Shown here: positions 16,512-31,894 of the stretch, one piece after another
Position numbering within the stretch: the first letter of the stretch is position 1
Layout: the number at the start of each line of letters is the position of its first letter
Assembly: GCF_013409745.1 (NCBI RefSeq)
Contig: NZ_JACCBH010000001.1
Location: 2,542,001-2,606,000 of the forward strand
From: Microbacterium pseudoresistens
GTDB lineage: Bacteria > Actinomycetota > Actinomycetes > Actinomycetales > Microbacteriaceae
Length of the DNA stretch: 64,000 bases
Direction: 5' to 3'
Translations under genes and position numbers: made by a program
The notes under the pieces: generated by a model
What the model was told of the DNA's origin: nothing
The model's database searches: none
The model's input: the letters and a program-made list of their open reading frames with translations, nothing else

Positions 16512-17960
16512 TCAGACGCCCGACTTGTACACCGGTGCCGCACCGCCGACGGCATCCCCGACCTTGTGCACGCGGATGTCGTTCGTCGATCCGATGATTC
16601 CGGGAGGCGACCCCGAGATCACCACGACGCGGTCGCCTTCCTCGGCCAGTCCCTCTCCGAGCAGATACTCATCGACCTGGTGATACATGAGGTCGGTGTG
16701 CTGCACGGCGTCGACCAGGGTTGAACGGATGCCCCAGGTCAGCGCCATGCGACGACGAATCGCGGGCTCGGGCGTGAAGGCCAGCATCGGGATGCGCGAG
16801 CGGAGCCGCGAGAGCCGGCGCGCGGAGTCGCCGGACTGCGTGAACACGCACAGGAACTTCGCCTCGACGAACTCGGCGACCTCGAGGGCGGCGAGCGTGA
16901 TCGCCCCGCCCTGGGTCCGCGGTTTGGCGGCGAGCGGGTGGATGCGCTCCAGGCCGTGCTCCTCCGTGGACTCGACGATGCGGGCCATGGTCTCGACGAC
17001 GACGACGGGGTACTCCCCCACGCTCGTCTCGCCCGAGAGCATCACCGCGTCGGCGCCGTCGAGCACGGCGTTGGCGACGTCGGAGGTCTCGGCACGGGTG
17101 GGCACGGGACTGGAGATCATGGACTCCAGCATCTGCGTGGCCACGATGACCGGCTTGGCGTTGCGACGGGCGAGCTCCACCGCGCGCTTCTGCACGATGG
17201 GCACGGCCTCCAGCGGAAGCTCCACGCCGAGGTCGCCGCGAGCGACCATGATCCCGTCGAACGCGTCGACGATCTCCTCGAGCGCATCGACCGCCTGCGG
17301 CTTCTCGATCTTGGCGATGACGGGGATGCGCACCCCCTCCTCGTCCATGATCTCGTGCACGCGGGTGACGTCGCTGGCGTTGCGCACGAACGACAGCGCG
17401 ATGAGATCGGCACCGGTGCGAAGACCCCAGCGCAGATCGTCTTCGTCCTTCTCGCTCAGCGCGGGCACGTTCACGGCCACGCCGGGCAGGTTGATGCCCT
17501 TGTTGTTCGACACGGCGCCGGCGACGACGACGCGGGTGGTCACGACGGTGCCGTCGGTCTCGACGACCTCAACGCGCACCTTGCCGTCGTCGATCAGGAG
17601 GAAATCGCCGGGCTTGACGTCTTGCGGCAGCCCCTTGAACGTCGTTCCGCAGATCTCCCGGTTGCCGATGATGTCCTCGGTGGTGATCTTGAAGATGTCA
17701 CCGACCTCGAGCTCGTACGGTCCGTTTTCGAACCGGCCGAGACGGATCTTCGGGCCCTGCAGGTCGACGAGCACGGCGACCGCGCGACCGGAGTCGTCGG
17801 CGGCGCGGCGCACGTTGGCGTAGTTCGCCTCGTGCACGGAGTAGTCGCCGTGGCTGAGGTTCAGACGGGCGACATCCACCCCCGCGTCGATCAGCTGTCG
17901 AACCGTGTCATAGGTCGAGGTGGCAGGTCCGAGTGTGGCGACGATCTTGGCGCGTCTCAA
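16512..17960 (-). CDS. pyk: Pyruvate kinase
   Basis: A 482-residue glycolytic enzyme converting phosphoenolpyruvate and ADP to pyruvate and ATP. The start RRAKIVATLGPATSTYD and substrate-binding ARLNLSHGDYSVH are present. The active-site run IPVIAKIEKPQAVDALEEI carries the catalytic Lys, GIMVARGDLGVE the metal-binding acids, and ATQMLESMI follows. The C-terminal allosteric domain is complete. I chose TTG at 17960, which has GGAG eight bases upstream and gives the family's normal N-terminus; no ATG or GTG fits. Confidence 0.97.
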   Translation of the reverse strand: MRRAKIVATLGPATSTYDTVRQLIDAGVDVARLNLSHGDYSVHEANYANVRRAADDSGRAVAVLVDLQGPKIRLGRFENGPYELEVGDIFKITTEDIIGNREICGTTFKGLPQDVKPGDFLLIDDGKVRVEVVETDGTVVTTRVVVAGAVSNNKGINLPGVAVNVPALSEKDEDDLRWGLRTGADLIALSFVRNASDVTRVHEIMDEEGVRIPVIAKIEKPQAVDALEEIVDAFDGIMVARGDLGVELPLEAVPIVQKRAVELARRNAKPVIVATQMLESMISSPVPTRAETSDVANAVLDGADAVMLSGETSVGEYPVVVVETMARIVESTEEHGLERIHPLAAKPRTQGGAITLAALEVAEFVEAKFLCVFTQSGDSARRLSRLRSRIPMLAFTPEPAIRRRMALTWGIRSTLVDAVQHTDLMYHQVDEYLLGEGLAEEGDRVVVISGSPPGIIGSTNDIRVHKVGDAVGGAAPVYKSGV

Positions 17961-18018
17961 ATCAAAGTCTCCGAGTCGAAAGAGGAAGGAAAGGGATGGC
18001 CACGTTGCCGCAGCCAGC

Positions 18019-24046
<6,028 letters not shown>

Positions 24047-24152
24047 GGAATACCGTCCTCAGAACTCGAATGACCTCGGGGACGACATCGGCCCGCTCGA
24101 ACAGAAGGTGAGCCCCGCCGGAGCGCGGGATCTCATCGGGCGGGAAGCTCTC

Positions 24153-25151
24153 TCAGGAGCCTTCCCCACCGGAGGGAGCGGTGCTTGTGGCGGGGGCTCC
24201 CGTGACGACCGGGTCGGCCGGAGGTGCGCTCAGGTCGACGTAATCGCTCGAATCGTCAGCCGATTCTACCTCAGCGGCACCCGGTCCTCGGCCGGGCATG
24301 TAGGGCGAGGGCTCGCGCCCCGGGTGACGGCGGGTCTGCACGATGAGGATGACGATTCCGACCACGATCCCGGCGATCGCCGCCCAGACGTTCGTGCGCA
24401 GGCCGAAGTAGATCTCGCTGGGGTCGATGCGGATCGACTCCCACACGGTGCGTCCGGCGCCGTACCAGATGAGGTAGATCGCGAAGAGCTTGCCCCACTG
24501 CAGGTGGAACGCGCGACCGGCCCAGAGCAGCACCAGCACGCCCAGCACGTTCCAGACGACCTCGTACAGGAAGGTGGGGTGGAACAGCGTGCCCTCCGGC
24601 AGCCCCGCGGGGAAGGCCGGATTGGAGGACTCGATCTCCAGCCCCCACGGCAGATCCGTGGGCAGGCCGAACAGCTCGTGGTTGAACCAGTTGCCGAAGC
24701 GCCCCAAGGCCTGAGCCAGAAGGATCCCGGGCGCGAGCGCGTCGGCGAATGTCCAGAACCGGATCCCGGTCCACTTGCATCCGAGCCACGCACCCACGGC
24801 ACCGCCGATGAGGGCGCCGAAGATCGCGATCCCACCCTCCCAGATGTAGAACACCGCCCAGATGTTCTTGCCCTCGCCGAAGTAGAACCCCGGATGGGTG
24901 AGCACGTGGAAGATGCGCGCGGCGATGATGCCCAGCGGCACGGCGAGGATGGCGATGTCGATCACGACCCACGGCTCGGCGCCCCGCCTGGTGAGCCGGT
25001 GGTTCGTCAGCAGCACGGCGACGATGATCCCGGTGATGATGCACAGCGCGTAGATGTGGATGCGCAGCGGTCCGAGATCGAAGTAGCTGACCGGGGGGCT
25101 CGGGATGCTGGTGGTCACGCCGACGAGGGCGTGCTGGAGCGCGGTGGGCAT
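24153..25151 (-). CDS. lgt: Prolipoprotein diacylglyceryl transferase
   Basis: A 332-residue membrane enzyme that moves diacylglycerol from phosphatidylglycerol onto the lipobox cysteine of prolipoproteins. About seven helices are visible. The signature GRFGNWFNHELFGLPTD (about 152-168) contains the key Arg and Asn, and the conserved YALCIITG and HPTFLYE motifs are present. The acidic, proline-rich C-terminal tail of about 50 residues is poorly conserved, as usual in actinobacteria. It lies just downstream of trpA but seems to have its own promoter. Confidence 0.96.
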   Translation of the reverse strand: MPTALQHALVGVTTSIPSPPVSYFDLGPLRIHIYALCIITGIIVAVLLTNHRLTRRGAEPWVVIDIAILAVPLGIIAARIFHVLTHPGFYFGEGKNIWAVFYIWEGGIAIFGALIGGAVGAWLGCKWTGIRFWTFADALAPGILLAQALGRFGNWFNHELFGLPTDLPWGLEIESSNPAFPAGLPEGTLFHPTFLYEVVWNVLGVLVLLWAGRAFHLQWGKLFAIYLIWYGAGRTVWESIRIDPSEIYFGLRTNVWAAIAGIVVGIVILIVQTRRHPGREPSPYMPGRGPGAAEVESADDSSDYVDLSAPPADPVVTGAPATSTAPSGGEGS

Positions 25152-25158
25152 GGATTCG

Positions 25159-25164
25159 AGTCTA
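25159..25164 (-). promoter_or_regulatory. Putative -10 of a leaderless promoter (lgt)
   Basis: TAGACT on the minus strand, seven bases before the lgt ATG, lying in the 18-base gap after the trpA stop. Confidence 0.5.
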
Positions 25165-25169
25165 CGGGG

Positions 25170-25958
25170 TCACCGATCCAGACGCGTGCCGGTCGCCAGC
25201 TCGCGCGTCACCTCGGCGAGCCGCTCCACGCCGCCATCGCGCAGTGCCCGCACGAGCGCGGTTCCCACGATTGCACCGTCGGCGTATTCGAGCACGCCGG
25301 AGATCTGCTCGGCGGTGGAGATGCCGATCCCCACACAGGCCCGTTCGGCGCCGTGAGCGCGCAGCCTGCCGACCAGGGTGCGCGCGGCCTTGTCGAGCTC
25401 GGCTCGTTCTCCCGTGATGCCCATCGTCGACACGGTGTAGACGAATCCGGTGGAGGCTCCGGCGATCAGGGCGAGGCGTTCATCGGTGGAGGTCGGAGCG
25501 GCGAGGAACACGCGGTCCAGTCCGGTCCTCCTGCTCGCCTCGATCCACTCCGGCGCCGCCTCGGGCGTGATATCGGGTGTGATGAGCCCCGCCCCGCCTG
25601 CGGCGAGAAGATCATCGGCGTAGCGACCGACGCCGTACTGCAGCACGGGGTTCCAGTAGGTCATCACAACGACCGGCACGTCGACGGCCGCCGTGATCGC
25701 GCGGACCGCGGTGAACAGATCGGACATGCGAAAGCCTGCGGCCAACGCCGTCTGCGTGGCCTCCTGAATGATCGCGCCGTCCATGACCGGGTCGCTGTAC
25801 GGCGGGCCGAGCTCGATGATGTCGACCCCGTTGCGCGCGAGGGCGATCGCGGCGTCGATGCTCGTCTGCAGATCGGGGAAGCCGACGGGCAGGTAGCCCA
25901 CGAAGGCGCCGCGACCCGCGTCGTGCGCGGCGCGGATGGCGTCGTCGAGACGGCTCAT
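25170..25958 (-). CDS. trpA: Tryptophan synthase alpha subunit
   Basis: A 262-residue TIM-barrel subunit that cleaves indole-3-glycerol phosphate and channels indole to TrpB. The catalytic acids appear in [17 protein letters not shown] (about 46-62; Glu and Asp). The phosphate-binding GIGIS and [10 protein letters not shown] close the barrel. The ATG overlaps the trpB stop (ATGA), giving coupled translation. Confidence 0.97.
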   Translation of the reverse strand: MSRLDDAIRAAHDAGRGAFVGYLPVGFPDLQTSIDAAIALARNGVDIIELGPPYSDPVMDGAIIQEATQTALAAGFRMSDLFTAVRAITAAVDVPVVVMTYWNPVLQYGVGRYADDLLAAGGAGLITPDITPEAAPEWIEASRRTGLDRVFLAAPTSTDERLALIAGASTGFVYTVSTMGITGERAELDKAARTLVGRLRAHGAERACVGIGISTAEQISGVLEYADGAIVGTALVRALRDGGVERLAEVTRELATGTRLDR

Positions 25959-27163
25959 CCTTCGGCTCCCTCGTCGTACAGGCCGAAGTACCGGGCAGCG
26001 GTGTCCATGTCCTTGTCCCCCCGCCCGGACAAGCACACGGCGATCACGGCGCCCGGCCCGAGGTCGCGGCCGATGCGCAGGGCTCCGGCGAGGGCGTGGG
26101 CGGACTCGATCGCGGGAATGATGCCCTCGGTCCTGCTGAGAAGACGCAGCGCCTGCATCGCATCGTCATCGGTGGCGGGGATGTACTCGGCGCGCCCGAT
26201 GTCGGCGAGCCACGCGTGCTCGGGGCCGACGCCCGGGTAGTCGAGACCGGCCGAGATCGAATGCGACTCGATCGTCTGGCCGTCGTCATCCTGCAGCACG
26301 AAGGTCTTCGCGCCGTGCAGCACGCCGGTGCGGCCTCGTTCGATCGAGGCGGCATGCCGGTCGGTGTCCACTCCGTCGCCGGCGGCCTCGACGCCGTACA
26401 GCTTCACGGTGTCGTCATCGAGGAACGCGTCGAACATGCCGATCGCATTCGAGCCCCCTCCCACGCACGCGACGACCGCATTCGGCAGGCGCCCTGTCTC
26501 GACGAGCAGCTGCGCGCGCGCCTCTTCGCCGATGATCTTCTGGAAGTCGCGCACCATCGCGGGGAACGGGTGGGGACCCGCCGCCGTGCCGAAGATGTAG
26601 TTGGTCGTCTCGACGGTCGCCACCCAGTCGCGGTAGGCGTCGTTGATCGCGTCTTTGAGCGTGCGCGATCCGGTGGTCACCGGAATCACCTCGGCGCCAA
26701 GCAGGCGCATGCGGGCCACGTTGAGCGCCTGGCGCTCGGTGTCGACCTCGCCCATGTAGATCGTGCAGTCCAGCCCGAACAGGGCGGCCGCCGTGGCGGT
26801 GGCCACGCCGTGCTGGCCGGCACCGGTCTCGGCGATCACGCGCGTCTTTCCGATGCGCTTGGTCAGCAGCGCCTGGCCGAGCACGTTGTTGATCTTGTGC
26901 GAGCCGGTGTGGTTGAGATCCTCGCGTTTGAGAAACACCCGGGCTCCCCCGGCGTGCTCTGCGAAGCGGGCCACCTCGGTGATCGGCGACGGACGACCGG
27001 CGTACGAGCCGAGCAGCGCCGCGAGCTCCTCACGGAAAGCGGGATCGACCATCGCCGACTCGTATGCTGCGGTGAGCTCGTCGATGGCGGCGATGAGGGA
27101 TTCAGGCATGTAGCGACCGCCGAAATCGCCGAACAGGGGCCCCGGCTGATCGCGCAGGCTCAT
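25955..27163 (-). CDS. trpB: Tryptophan synthase beta subunit
   Basis: A 402-residue PLP enzyme joining indole and serine to make tryptophan. [15 protein letters not shown] near residue 95 contains the PLP-binding Lys, AETGAGQHG follows, and the phosphate-binding [12 protein letters not shown] is intact. It overlaps trpC and trpA by four bases each. Confidence 0.98.
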   Translation of the reverse strand: MSLRDQPGPLFGDFGGRYMPESLIAAIDELTAAYESAMVDPAFREELAALLGSYAGRPSPITEVARFAEHAGGARVFLKREDLNHTGSHKINNVLGQALLTKRIGKTRVIAETGAGQHGVATATAAALFGLDCTIYMGEVDTERQALNVARMRLLGAEVIPVTTGSRTLKDAINDAYRDWVATVETTNYIFGTAAGPHPFPAMVRDFQKIIGEEARAQLLVETGRLPNAVVACVGGGSNAIGMFDAFLDDDTVKLYGVEAAGDGVDTDRHAASIERGRTGVLHGAKTFVLQDDDGQTIESHSISAGLDYPGVGPEHAWLADIGRAEYIPATDDDAMQALRLLSRTEGIIPAIESAHALAGALRIGRDLGPGAVIAVCLSGRGDKDMDTAARYFGLYDEGAEG

Positions 27164-27966
27164 CGCGCCGCTCCCGTCGAGACGGGGAAATCGCCGGCGT
27201 CGAGGAAAGACTGCAGCGTCGTGACCGGATCGCCCGTGACGAGCGCCTCGCCGATGAGGACGACATCCGCACCCGCGCGCCGGTAGTGCTCGACATCAGC
27301 GGGCTGCAGCACAGCGGACTCGGCGATCTTCACGGCTGTCGACGGGATGCGGTCGGAAAGCCGCCCGAAAAGGTCGCGGTCGAGCTCGAGAGTGCGCAGA
27401 TCGCGCGCGTTGACGCCGATGACCTCCGCACCCAGGTCGAGAGCGATCTCGAGCTCCTCCGCCGAGTGCGTCTCCACGAGTGGGGTCATGCCCAGCTCGC
27501 GAATGAGGAGGTACAGCTCGCCGAGCACCTGCCGATCAAGACCGGCCACGATGAGGAGGGCCAGCGAGGCTCCGGCGGCGCGGGCTTCGAGCACCTGGTA
27601 CGGCGTCGCGATGAAGTCCTTGCGCAGCACGGGAAGAGAGACGGCTCCCACGACCGCATCGAGGTCGGCCAGGCTTCCGTCGAAGCGGCGCTCCTCGGTG
27701 AGCACGCTGATCGCCGACGCCCCGCCGCGCTGGTAGAGGGAGGCCTGGAGCGCGGGGTCGGGGATCTCGGCCAGTCGCCCCCGTGAAGGACTGGAGCGCT
27801 TCACCTCGGCGATGATCTTCACCCGGTCGGCGGGAGCGAGCGCCTTGCGCGCGTCGGTCGCGGGCGCTTGGGCGAGTGCGTCGCGCTCGACGTCGCGCAA
27901 CGGTCGCTGCAGCTCACGACGGGCGGCGTCTTCGACAGCGCCGGCCGTGAGGTCGGCGAGGACCAT
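27160..27966 (-). CDS. trpC: Indole-3-glycerol phosphate synthase
   Basis: A 268-residue TIM barrel closing the ring of carboxyphenylamino-deoxyribulose phosphate. [16 protein letters not shown] (about 50-65) contains the catalytic Lys and the phosphate-binding [35 protein letters not shown] and KIAESAV are the other conserved strands. The ATG overlaps the stop of the small membrane gene upstream (TGATG). It is monofunctional, with no TrpF domain. Confidence 0.97.
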   Translation of the reverse strand: MVLADLTAGAVEDAARRELQRPLRDVERDALAQAPATDARKALAPADRVKIIAEVKRSSPSRGRLAEIPDPALQASLYQRGGASAISVLTEERRFDGSLADLDAVVGAVSLPVLRKDFIATPYQVLEARAAGASLALLIVAGLDRQVLGELYLLIRELGMTPLVETHSAEELEIALDLGAEVIGVNARDLRTLELDRDLFGRLSDRIPSTAVKIAESAVLQPADVEHYRRAGADVVLIGEALVTGDPVTTLQSFLDAGDFPVSTGAAR

Positions 27967-28196
27967 CAGTGGGCCTTGGGGGTGTACTTCGGTCCCTTGA
28001 CGCCGTATCCCGCCTTCGCCATGACCACCCCGACGATCATCCCGACGACGACGATGCCGACCGACACCCACACCACGACGGGAACGTCGAGGAAGAACGC
28101 GGTGGTGCCGATGGCGATGCCCACGAGCATGATCACCACGGCCGTCCAGGCGGCAGGCGAGTGTCCGTGACCGGGATCGGCGATGGGGTTGCTCAT
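27966..28196 (-). CDS. Small membrane protein, DUF6704 type
   Basis: A 76-residue protein with two helices (about 18-38 and 42-62) and a polar N-terminus containing HGHSPAAWT, a motif of the small HGxxPAAW membrane proteins that precede trpC in actinobacteria. The C-terminus is basic. The function is unknown. It overlaps trpC by one base, implying co-translation with the tryptophan genes. Confidence 0.8.
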   Translation of the reverse strand: MSNPIADPGHGHSPAAWTAVVIMLVGIAIGTTAFFLDVPVVVWVSVGIVVVGMIVGVVMAKAGYGVKGPKYTPKAH

Positions 28197-28284
28197 GTTT
28201 CCTCCGAGGATGCTGTGGGGGTCGAGGCAAGTCTACCGGTGTCGTGCGCGCCGCTCGGCGCCGCGGGAGGCGGGTCGCATCCGG

Positions 28285-28869
28285 TCAGCGCGTGGGATCG
28301 GTTCCACCGCTGAGCTCGTCCCACGACTCGACGGCATCGACGGGTCCGTCGCTGGGCCGGGCCGTGGACTCGAAGCGGCGCCCGCCGCGTCGCCACCGTC
28401 GAGCGCTGATGAGCACGATCACGGCGGCGAGCAGCACCACAGCCCATCCGACGAGGGCGAGCCACGGCCACGCGGTCGGGGTGATCCCGTCCACGACACG
28501 CGACAATGCCTGCTGCCCGGCGAGTCCCGTCGCCTCGGTCAGCGCGGGTGACACGGCGCTCAACGGCGGGTCGACGACGATCGGGATCGTCTGCGCGATG
28601 AGCACGACGGCGACGCCGACGCCGACCACCGCAAAGACATAGCGGAGCACGACGCCGACCAGTGCGACGGCGGCACCGAGGGCGAGGGCGGTCAGACTCA
28701 GCGGGGCCAGCATGGGTAGCGCGGTGGCGCCGGCCACCTCGATCCGCTCCCCACCGTCGGCGCGTGCGACCAGCAGCCAGGTCTGGGTCGAGGAGATGAT
28801 CCCGATCCCTCCGCCCAGCACGAACAGCAACGCGCTGAGCGACCGTCCGCGCCGCTGCAACCCGCTCAC
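28285..28869 (-). CDS. Trp biosynthesis-associated membrane protein (TIGR02234)
   Basis: A 194-residue protein with four hydrophobic segments: about 9-29, 48-68, 73-93 and 127-150. The ISSTQTWLL turn after the first helix and the later [19 protein letters not shown] match the membrane proteins found next to trp genes in actinobacteria (Rv1610 in M. tuberculosis). The role is unknown. The GTG start ending at 28869 overlaps the hisI stop as GTGA. In relatives trpE usually separates it from hisI; here it does not. Confidence 0.82.
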   Translation of the reverse strand: MSGLQRRGRSLSALLFVLGGGIGIISSTQTWLLVARADGGERIEVAGATALPMLAPLSLTALALGAAVALVGVVLRYVFAVVGVGVAVVLIAQTIPIVVDPPLSAVSPALTEATGLAGQQALSRVVDGITPTAWPWLALVGWAVVLLAAVIVLISARRWRRGGRRFESTARPSDGPVDAVESWDELSGGTDPTR

Positions 28870-29237
28870 CTCGCGCCTCCGTCGCCCTCCGCCTGGCCGG
28901 CGACGACCGGCTCCAGATCCACGGCGTCGAAGCAGGTGCGGGTGCCCGTGTGGCAGGCCGCCCCGATCTGATCGACGAGCAGCAGCACGGTGTCGCCGTC
29001 GCAGTCCAGACGCGCGCCGCGCACGTGCTGAACGTGCCCCGACGTGTCTCCCTTGCGCCAGTACTCCGCACGGGAGCGCGACCAGAACACGGCGCGCCCT
29101 GTCGTGAGGGTGCGTCGCAGCGCCTCCTCGTCGGCCCAGGCGAGCATGAGGACCTCTTTGGTGTCCCACTGCTGGACGACGACCGGCACGAGGCCCTGTT
29201 CGTTGAACCGGACTCCGGAGAGGGAGGACAGGGTCAT
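28866..29237 (-). CDS. hisI: Phosphoribosyl-AMP cyclohydrolase
   Basis: A 123-residue enzyme for the third step of histidine synthesis. The conserved [33 protein letters not shown] and metal-binding [11 protein letters not shown] / [12 protein letters not shown] cysteines are all present. It is monofunctional; phosphoribosyl-ATP pyrophosphatase is the separate hisE gene. It overlaps hisF by four bases upstream and the membrane gene by four downstream. Confidence 0.96.
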   Translation of the reverse strand: MTLSSLSGVRFNEQGLVPVVVQQWDTKEVLMLAWADEEALRRTLTTGRAVFWSRSRAEYWRKGDTSGHVQHVRGARLDCDGDTVLLLVDQIGAACHTGTRTCFDAVDLEPVVAGQAEGDGGAR

Positions 29238-29995
29238 CGCACCGTCACCCCCGCGGTGCGCAGGGCGTCCTTCACGTCGGAGATGCCCAGAGCGCCGGAG
29301 TGAAACACGCTCGCGGCGAGCACCGCATCCGCACCGGCCTCGATGGCGGGCGCGAAGTCCTCGACCCGCCCCGCCCCGCCCGAGGCGATGACCGGCACGC
29401 TGGAGACCTCGCGCATGAGGCCGATCAGCTCGAGATCGAACCCGGCCCTGGTGCCGTCGGCATCGATGGAGTTGACCAGCAGTTCGCCGGCCCCGCGTTC
29501 GATCGCCTCACGCGCCCAGACGAGAGCGTCCAGCAGCGTCTCGGTGCGACCGCCGTGCGTCGTCACGACGAATCCGGACTCGGTGTTCGTGCTGCGCTTG
29601 ACGTCGAGGGAGAGCACGAGCACCTGCGCGCCGAACCGGTCGGCGATCTCGCCGATCAGATCGGGCCGGGCGATCGCCGCCGAGTTGACACCCGCCTTGT
29701 CGGCCCCCACCGAGAGAAGTCGGGCGACGTCTTCGGCTGAACGCACACCGCCGCCCACGGTGAGCGGAACGAAGACCTGCTCGGCCGTGCGCCGCACGAC
29801 GTCGTATGTCGTCGCCCGGTCATCGACGGTCGCGGTCACGTCGAGGAAGGTGATCTCATCGGCACCCTGGGCGGCGTACAGACGCGCGAGCTCGACAGGA
29901 TCGCCCATGTCCCGCAGGTTCTCGAAGTTCACGCCCTTGACGACCCGGCCGTCGTCGACGTCCAGGCACGGGATGACACGGGCCGCGAGCGACAT
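29234..29995 (-). CDS. hisF: Imidazole glycerol phosphate synthase subunit HisF
   Basis: The 253-residue cyclase barrel that uses ammonia from HisH to make imidazole glycerol phosphate. The start [18 protein letters not shown] has the catalytic Asp. [35 protein letters not shown] (second catalytic Asp) and [11 protein letters not shown] are intact. HisH is not in this window. The ATG overlaps the hisG stop by one base. Confidence 0.97.
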   Translation of the reverse strand: MSLAARVIPCLDVDDGRVVKGVNFENLRDMGDPVELARLYAAQGADEITFLDVTATVDDRATTYDVVRRTAEQVFVPLTVGGGVRSAEDVARLLSVGADKAGVNSAAIARPDLIGEIADRFGAQVLVLSLDVKRSTNTESGFVVTTHGGRTETLLDALVWAREAIERGAGELLVNSIDADGTRAGFDLELIGLMREVSSVPVIASGGAGRVEDFAPAIEAGADAVLAASVFHSGALGISDVKDALRTAGVTVR

Positions 29996-30834
29996 CACAG
30001 CCTCGCAGCGTCGATCGCCGTGACCAGCAGCGCCCGCGCGCCGAGGGCGTACAGGTCGTCCATGACCTTGTTGACACCGCGGCGCGAGATCATGACGCGA
30101 ACGGCCACCCACTCGGGATCGCGCAGCGGCGACACCGTCGGGGACTCGCGGCCGGACGCGATCGCGGTCGCCTGGTCGACGAGGTGCGCGGGCAGGTCGT
30201 AGTCCAGGAGCACGTAGCGCCGGGCGACCATCACGCCGCGCAGCCGACGCAGCAGCGTGTCGGTGCCCTCGGCCCCATCCTCGCGGCCGATGAGCACAGC
30301 CTCGGACTCCAGGATCACCGGACCGAAGATCTCCAGCCCCGCCTGGCGCAGGGTCGTGCCCGTCTCGACGACATCGGCGATCGCATCCGCAACCCCCAGC
30401 CGCACGGCCGACTCCACGGCGCCGTCGAGCTTGACCAGCTCGGCCTCGATGCCCTGGTCTTCGAGGAACGTCGAGACGAGTCCCGGATACGCGCTCGCGA
30501 TGCGCACGCCGCGGAGGTCTTCGACCGACGCGTACCGCCCCGCGGGCGCGGCGAAGCGGAAGGTGGATGCACCGAAGCCGAGCGACTGGATCTCGGTCGC
30601 GGGCAGGCGCACATCCAGCAGCAGATCACGGCCCGTGATCCCCACATCCAGGGCGCCGGAGGCGACGTAGGTCGCGATGTCGCGCGGGCGCAGATAGAAG
30701 AACTCGACGTCGTTCTCGGCGTCGACCACGTGCAGGGTCTTGGCGTCGCGGCGGCCGGTGTACCCGGCCTCCTGCAGCATCTCGGAGGCGGTGTCGGACA
30801 GCGATCCCTTGTTCGGGACGGCGATGCGGAGCAT
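29995..30834 (-). CDS. hisG: ATP phosphoribosyltransferase, long form
   Basis: A 279-residue enzyme for the first, feedback-controlled step of histidine synthesis. [13 protein letters not shown] opens the fold. [12 protein letters not shown] and [15 protein letters not shown] carry the PRPP-binding loop. The last about 75 residues, including a [14 protein letters not shown] stretch, form the regulatory domain that binds histidine. It starts at ATG 30834, 65 bases after hisE. Confidence 0.96.
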   Translation of the reverse strand: MLRIAVPNKGSLSDTASEMLQEAGYTGRRDAKTLHVVDAENDVEFFYLRPRDIATYVASGALDVGITGRDLLLDVRLPATEIQSLGFGASTFRFAAPAGRYASVEDLRGVRIASAYPGLVSTFLEDQGIEAELVKLDGAVESAVRLGVADAIADVVETGTTLRQAGLEIFGPVILESEAVLIGREDGAEGTDTLLRRLRGVMVARRYVLLDYDLPAHLVDQATAIASGRESPTVSPLRDPEWVAVRVMISRRGVNKVMDDLYALGARALLVTAIDAARL

Positions 30835-30899
30835 GAGGGTCTTTCGTGTCGAAACGACCGCGTCGCGGCGATCGTCAAAGAAATCGGGACGGAGACGGC

Positions 30900-31163
30900 T
30901 CAGAGATGTCGGTAGACGTCCTCGGTCGTCAGACCCTTGGCGATCATCATCACCTGCACGTGGTACAGCAGCTGAGAGATCTCCTCGGCGGCCGCCTCGT
31001 CGCTCTCGTACTCCGAGGCCATCCACACCTCGGCGGCCTCTTCCACGATCTTCTTGCCGATCGTGTGCACACCGCCATCGAGCTCCCGAACCGTACCGGA
31101 GCCCTCCGGACGCTCGAGGGCCTTGCGGCTGAGCTCGGCGAAAAGGGAGTCGAAGGTCTTCAC
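30900..31163 (-). CDS. hisE: Phosphoribosyl-ATP pyrophosphatase
   Basis: An 87-residue MazG-like enzyme for the second step of histidine synthesis. [17 protein letters not shown] (about 39-55) carries the metal-binding EExxE acids, and the C-terminal [14 protein letters not shown] completes the helical fold. GTG start, overlapping the rpe end by four bases, yet with a clear leaderless -10 inside rpe, so the his genes may be expressed both from it and by read-through. Confidence 0.95.
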   Translation of the reverse strand: MKTFDSLFAELSRKALERPEGSGTVRELDGGVHTIGKKIVEEAAEVWMASEYESDEAAAEEISQLLYHVQVMMIAKGLTTEDVYRHL

Positions 31164-31864
31164 CCGTCCAGGCTAGCGGCTCGCGCGAGATCCCGGAGCC
31201 GCATGATCGCCGCCTCCACATCGTCGGCTCCGTACACCGCGGACCCCGCGACGAACGTGTCGGCGCCCGCCGACGCCGCCATCTCGATGGTGGCGTCGGA
31301 GATGCCGCCGTCGACCTGGAACCAGGGCGTTGCCCCGCGGCGCGCCGCCTCGTCGACGAGCGCGCGCAGCTTGGGCATCGTCTCGGGCATGAAGCCCTGG
31401 CCACCGAAGCCCGGCTCGACGGTCATCACGAGGATCTGGTCGAACTCACCGAGCACGTCGTACAGGGCCTCCCCCGCCGTGCCCGGCTTGATCGCGACGC
31501 CGGCCCGCGCACCGATGTCGCGCAGCCGCCGCGCCAGGCCCACGGGATCGGCGGCGGCCTCCAGATGGAAGGTGACGCTCGCCGCACCCAGCTCGGCGTA
31601 CCCCGGCGCCCAGCGATCCGGACCGGTGATCATCAAGTGCACATCCAACGGCACTGGGCATGTCGCCTGGATGCGCTCGACCATCTGCGGTCCGAACGTG
31701 AGGTTGGGCACGAAATGGTTGTCCATCACGTCGACGTGCGCGAAATCGGCCGTCGCGATGCGGGCGAGCTCTGCCTGCATGTTCACGAAATCGGCGGCGA
31801 GGATGCTCGGATTGATGCGCGGGCTCGTGGGCTGCCCGGTAGACGGGTCGGACGCGTTCGGCAT
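31160..31864 (-). CDS. rpe: Ribulose-phosphate 3-epimerase
   Basis: A 234-residue TIM barrel interconverting ribulose-5- and xylulose-5-phosphate. [13 protein letters not shown], the metal ligands in [14 protein letters not shown] and DVHLMI, the loop [14 protein letters not shown] and QVDGGI are all present. I chose ATG at 31864: CATAAT lies six bases upstream, giving a leaderless start, while an earlier ATG would add eight non-conserved residues. Confidence 0.95.
   Translation of the reverse strand: MPNASDPSTGQPTSPRINPSILAADFVNMQAELARIATADFAHVDVMDNHFVPNLTFGPQMVERIQATCPVPLDVHLMITGPDRWAPGYAELGAASVTFHLEAAADPVGLARRLRDIGARAGVAIKPGTAGEALYDVLGEFDQILVMTVEPGFGGQGFMPETMPKLRALVDEAARRGATPWFQVDGGISDATIEMAASAGADTFVAGSAVYGADDVEAAIMRLRDLARAASLDG
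31170..31175 (-). promoter_or_regulatory. Putative -10 of a leaderless promoter (hisE)
   Basis: TAGCCT on the minus strand, six bases before the hisE GTG and inside the last codons of rpe. Confidence 0.5.
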
Positions 31865-31894
31865 CCTCCCATTATGGTCAGCGCGCACGCACGC

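Noticed and set aside
24047..24152. Possible riboswitch or attenuator upstream of gltB
   Set aside because: I found no conserved riboswitch core, leader peptide or alternative hairpins; only an ordinary ribosome binding site is clear.
28197..28284. GC-rich inverted repeat as a terminator between the two Trp-associated membrane genes
   Set aside because: The stem (GCGCC/GGCGC) is only five base pairs with no T run, and the genes appear to be one transcript.
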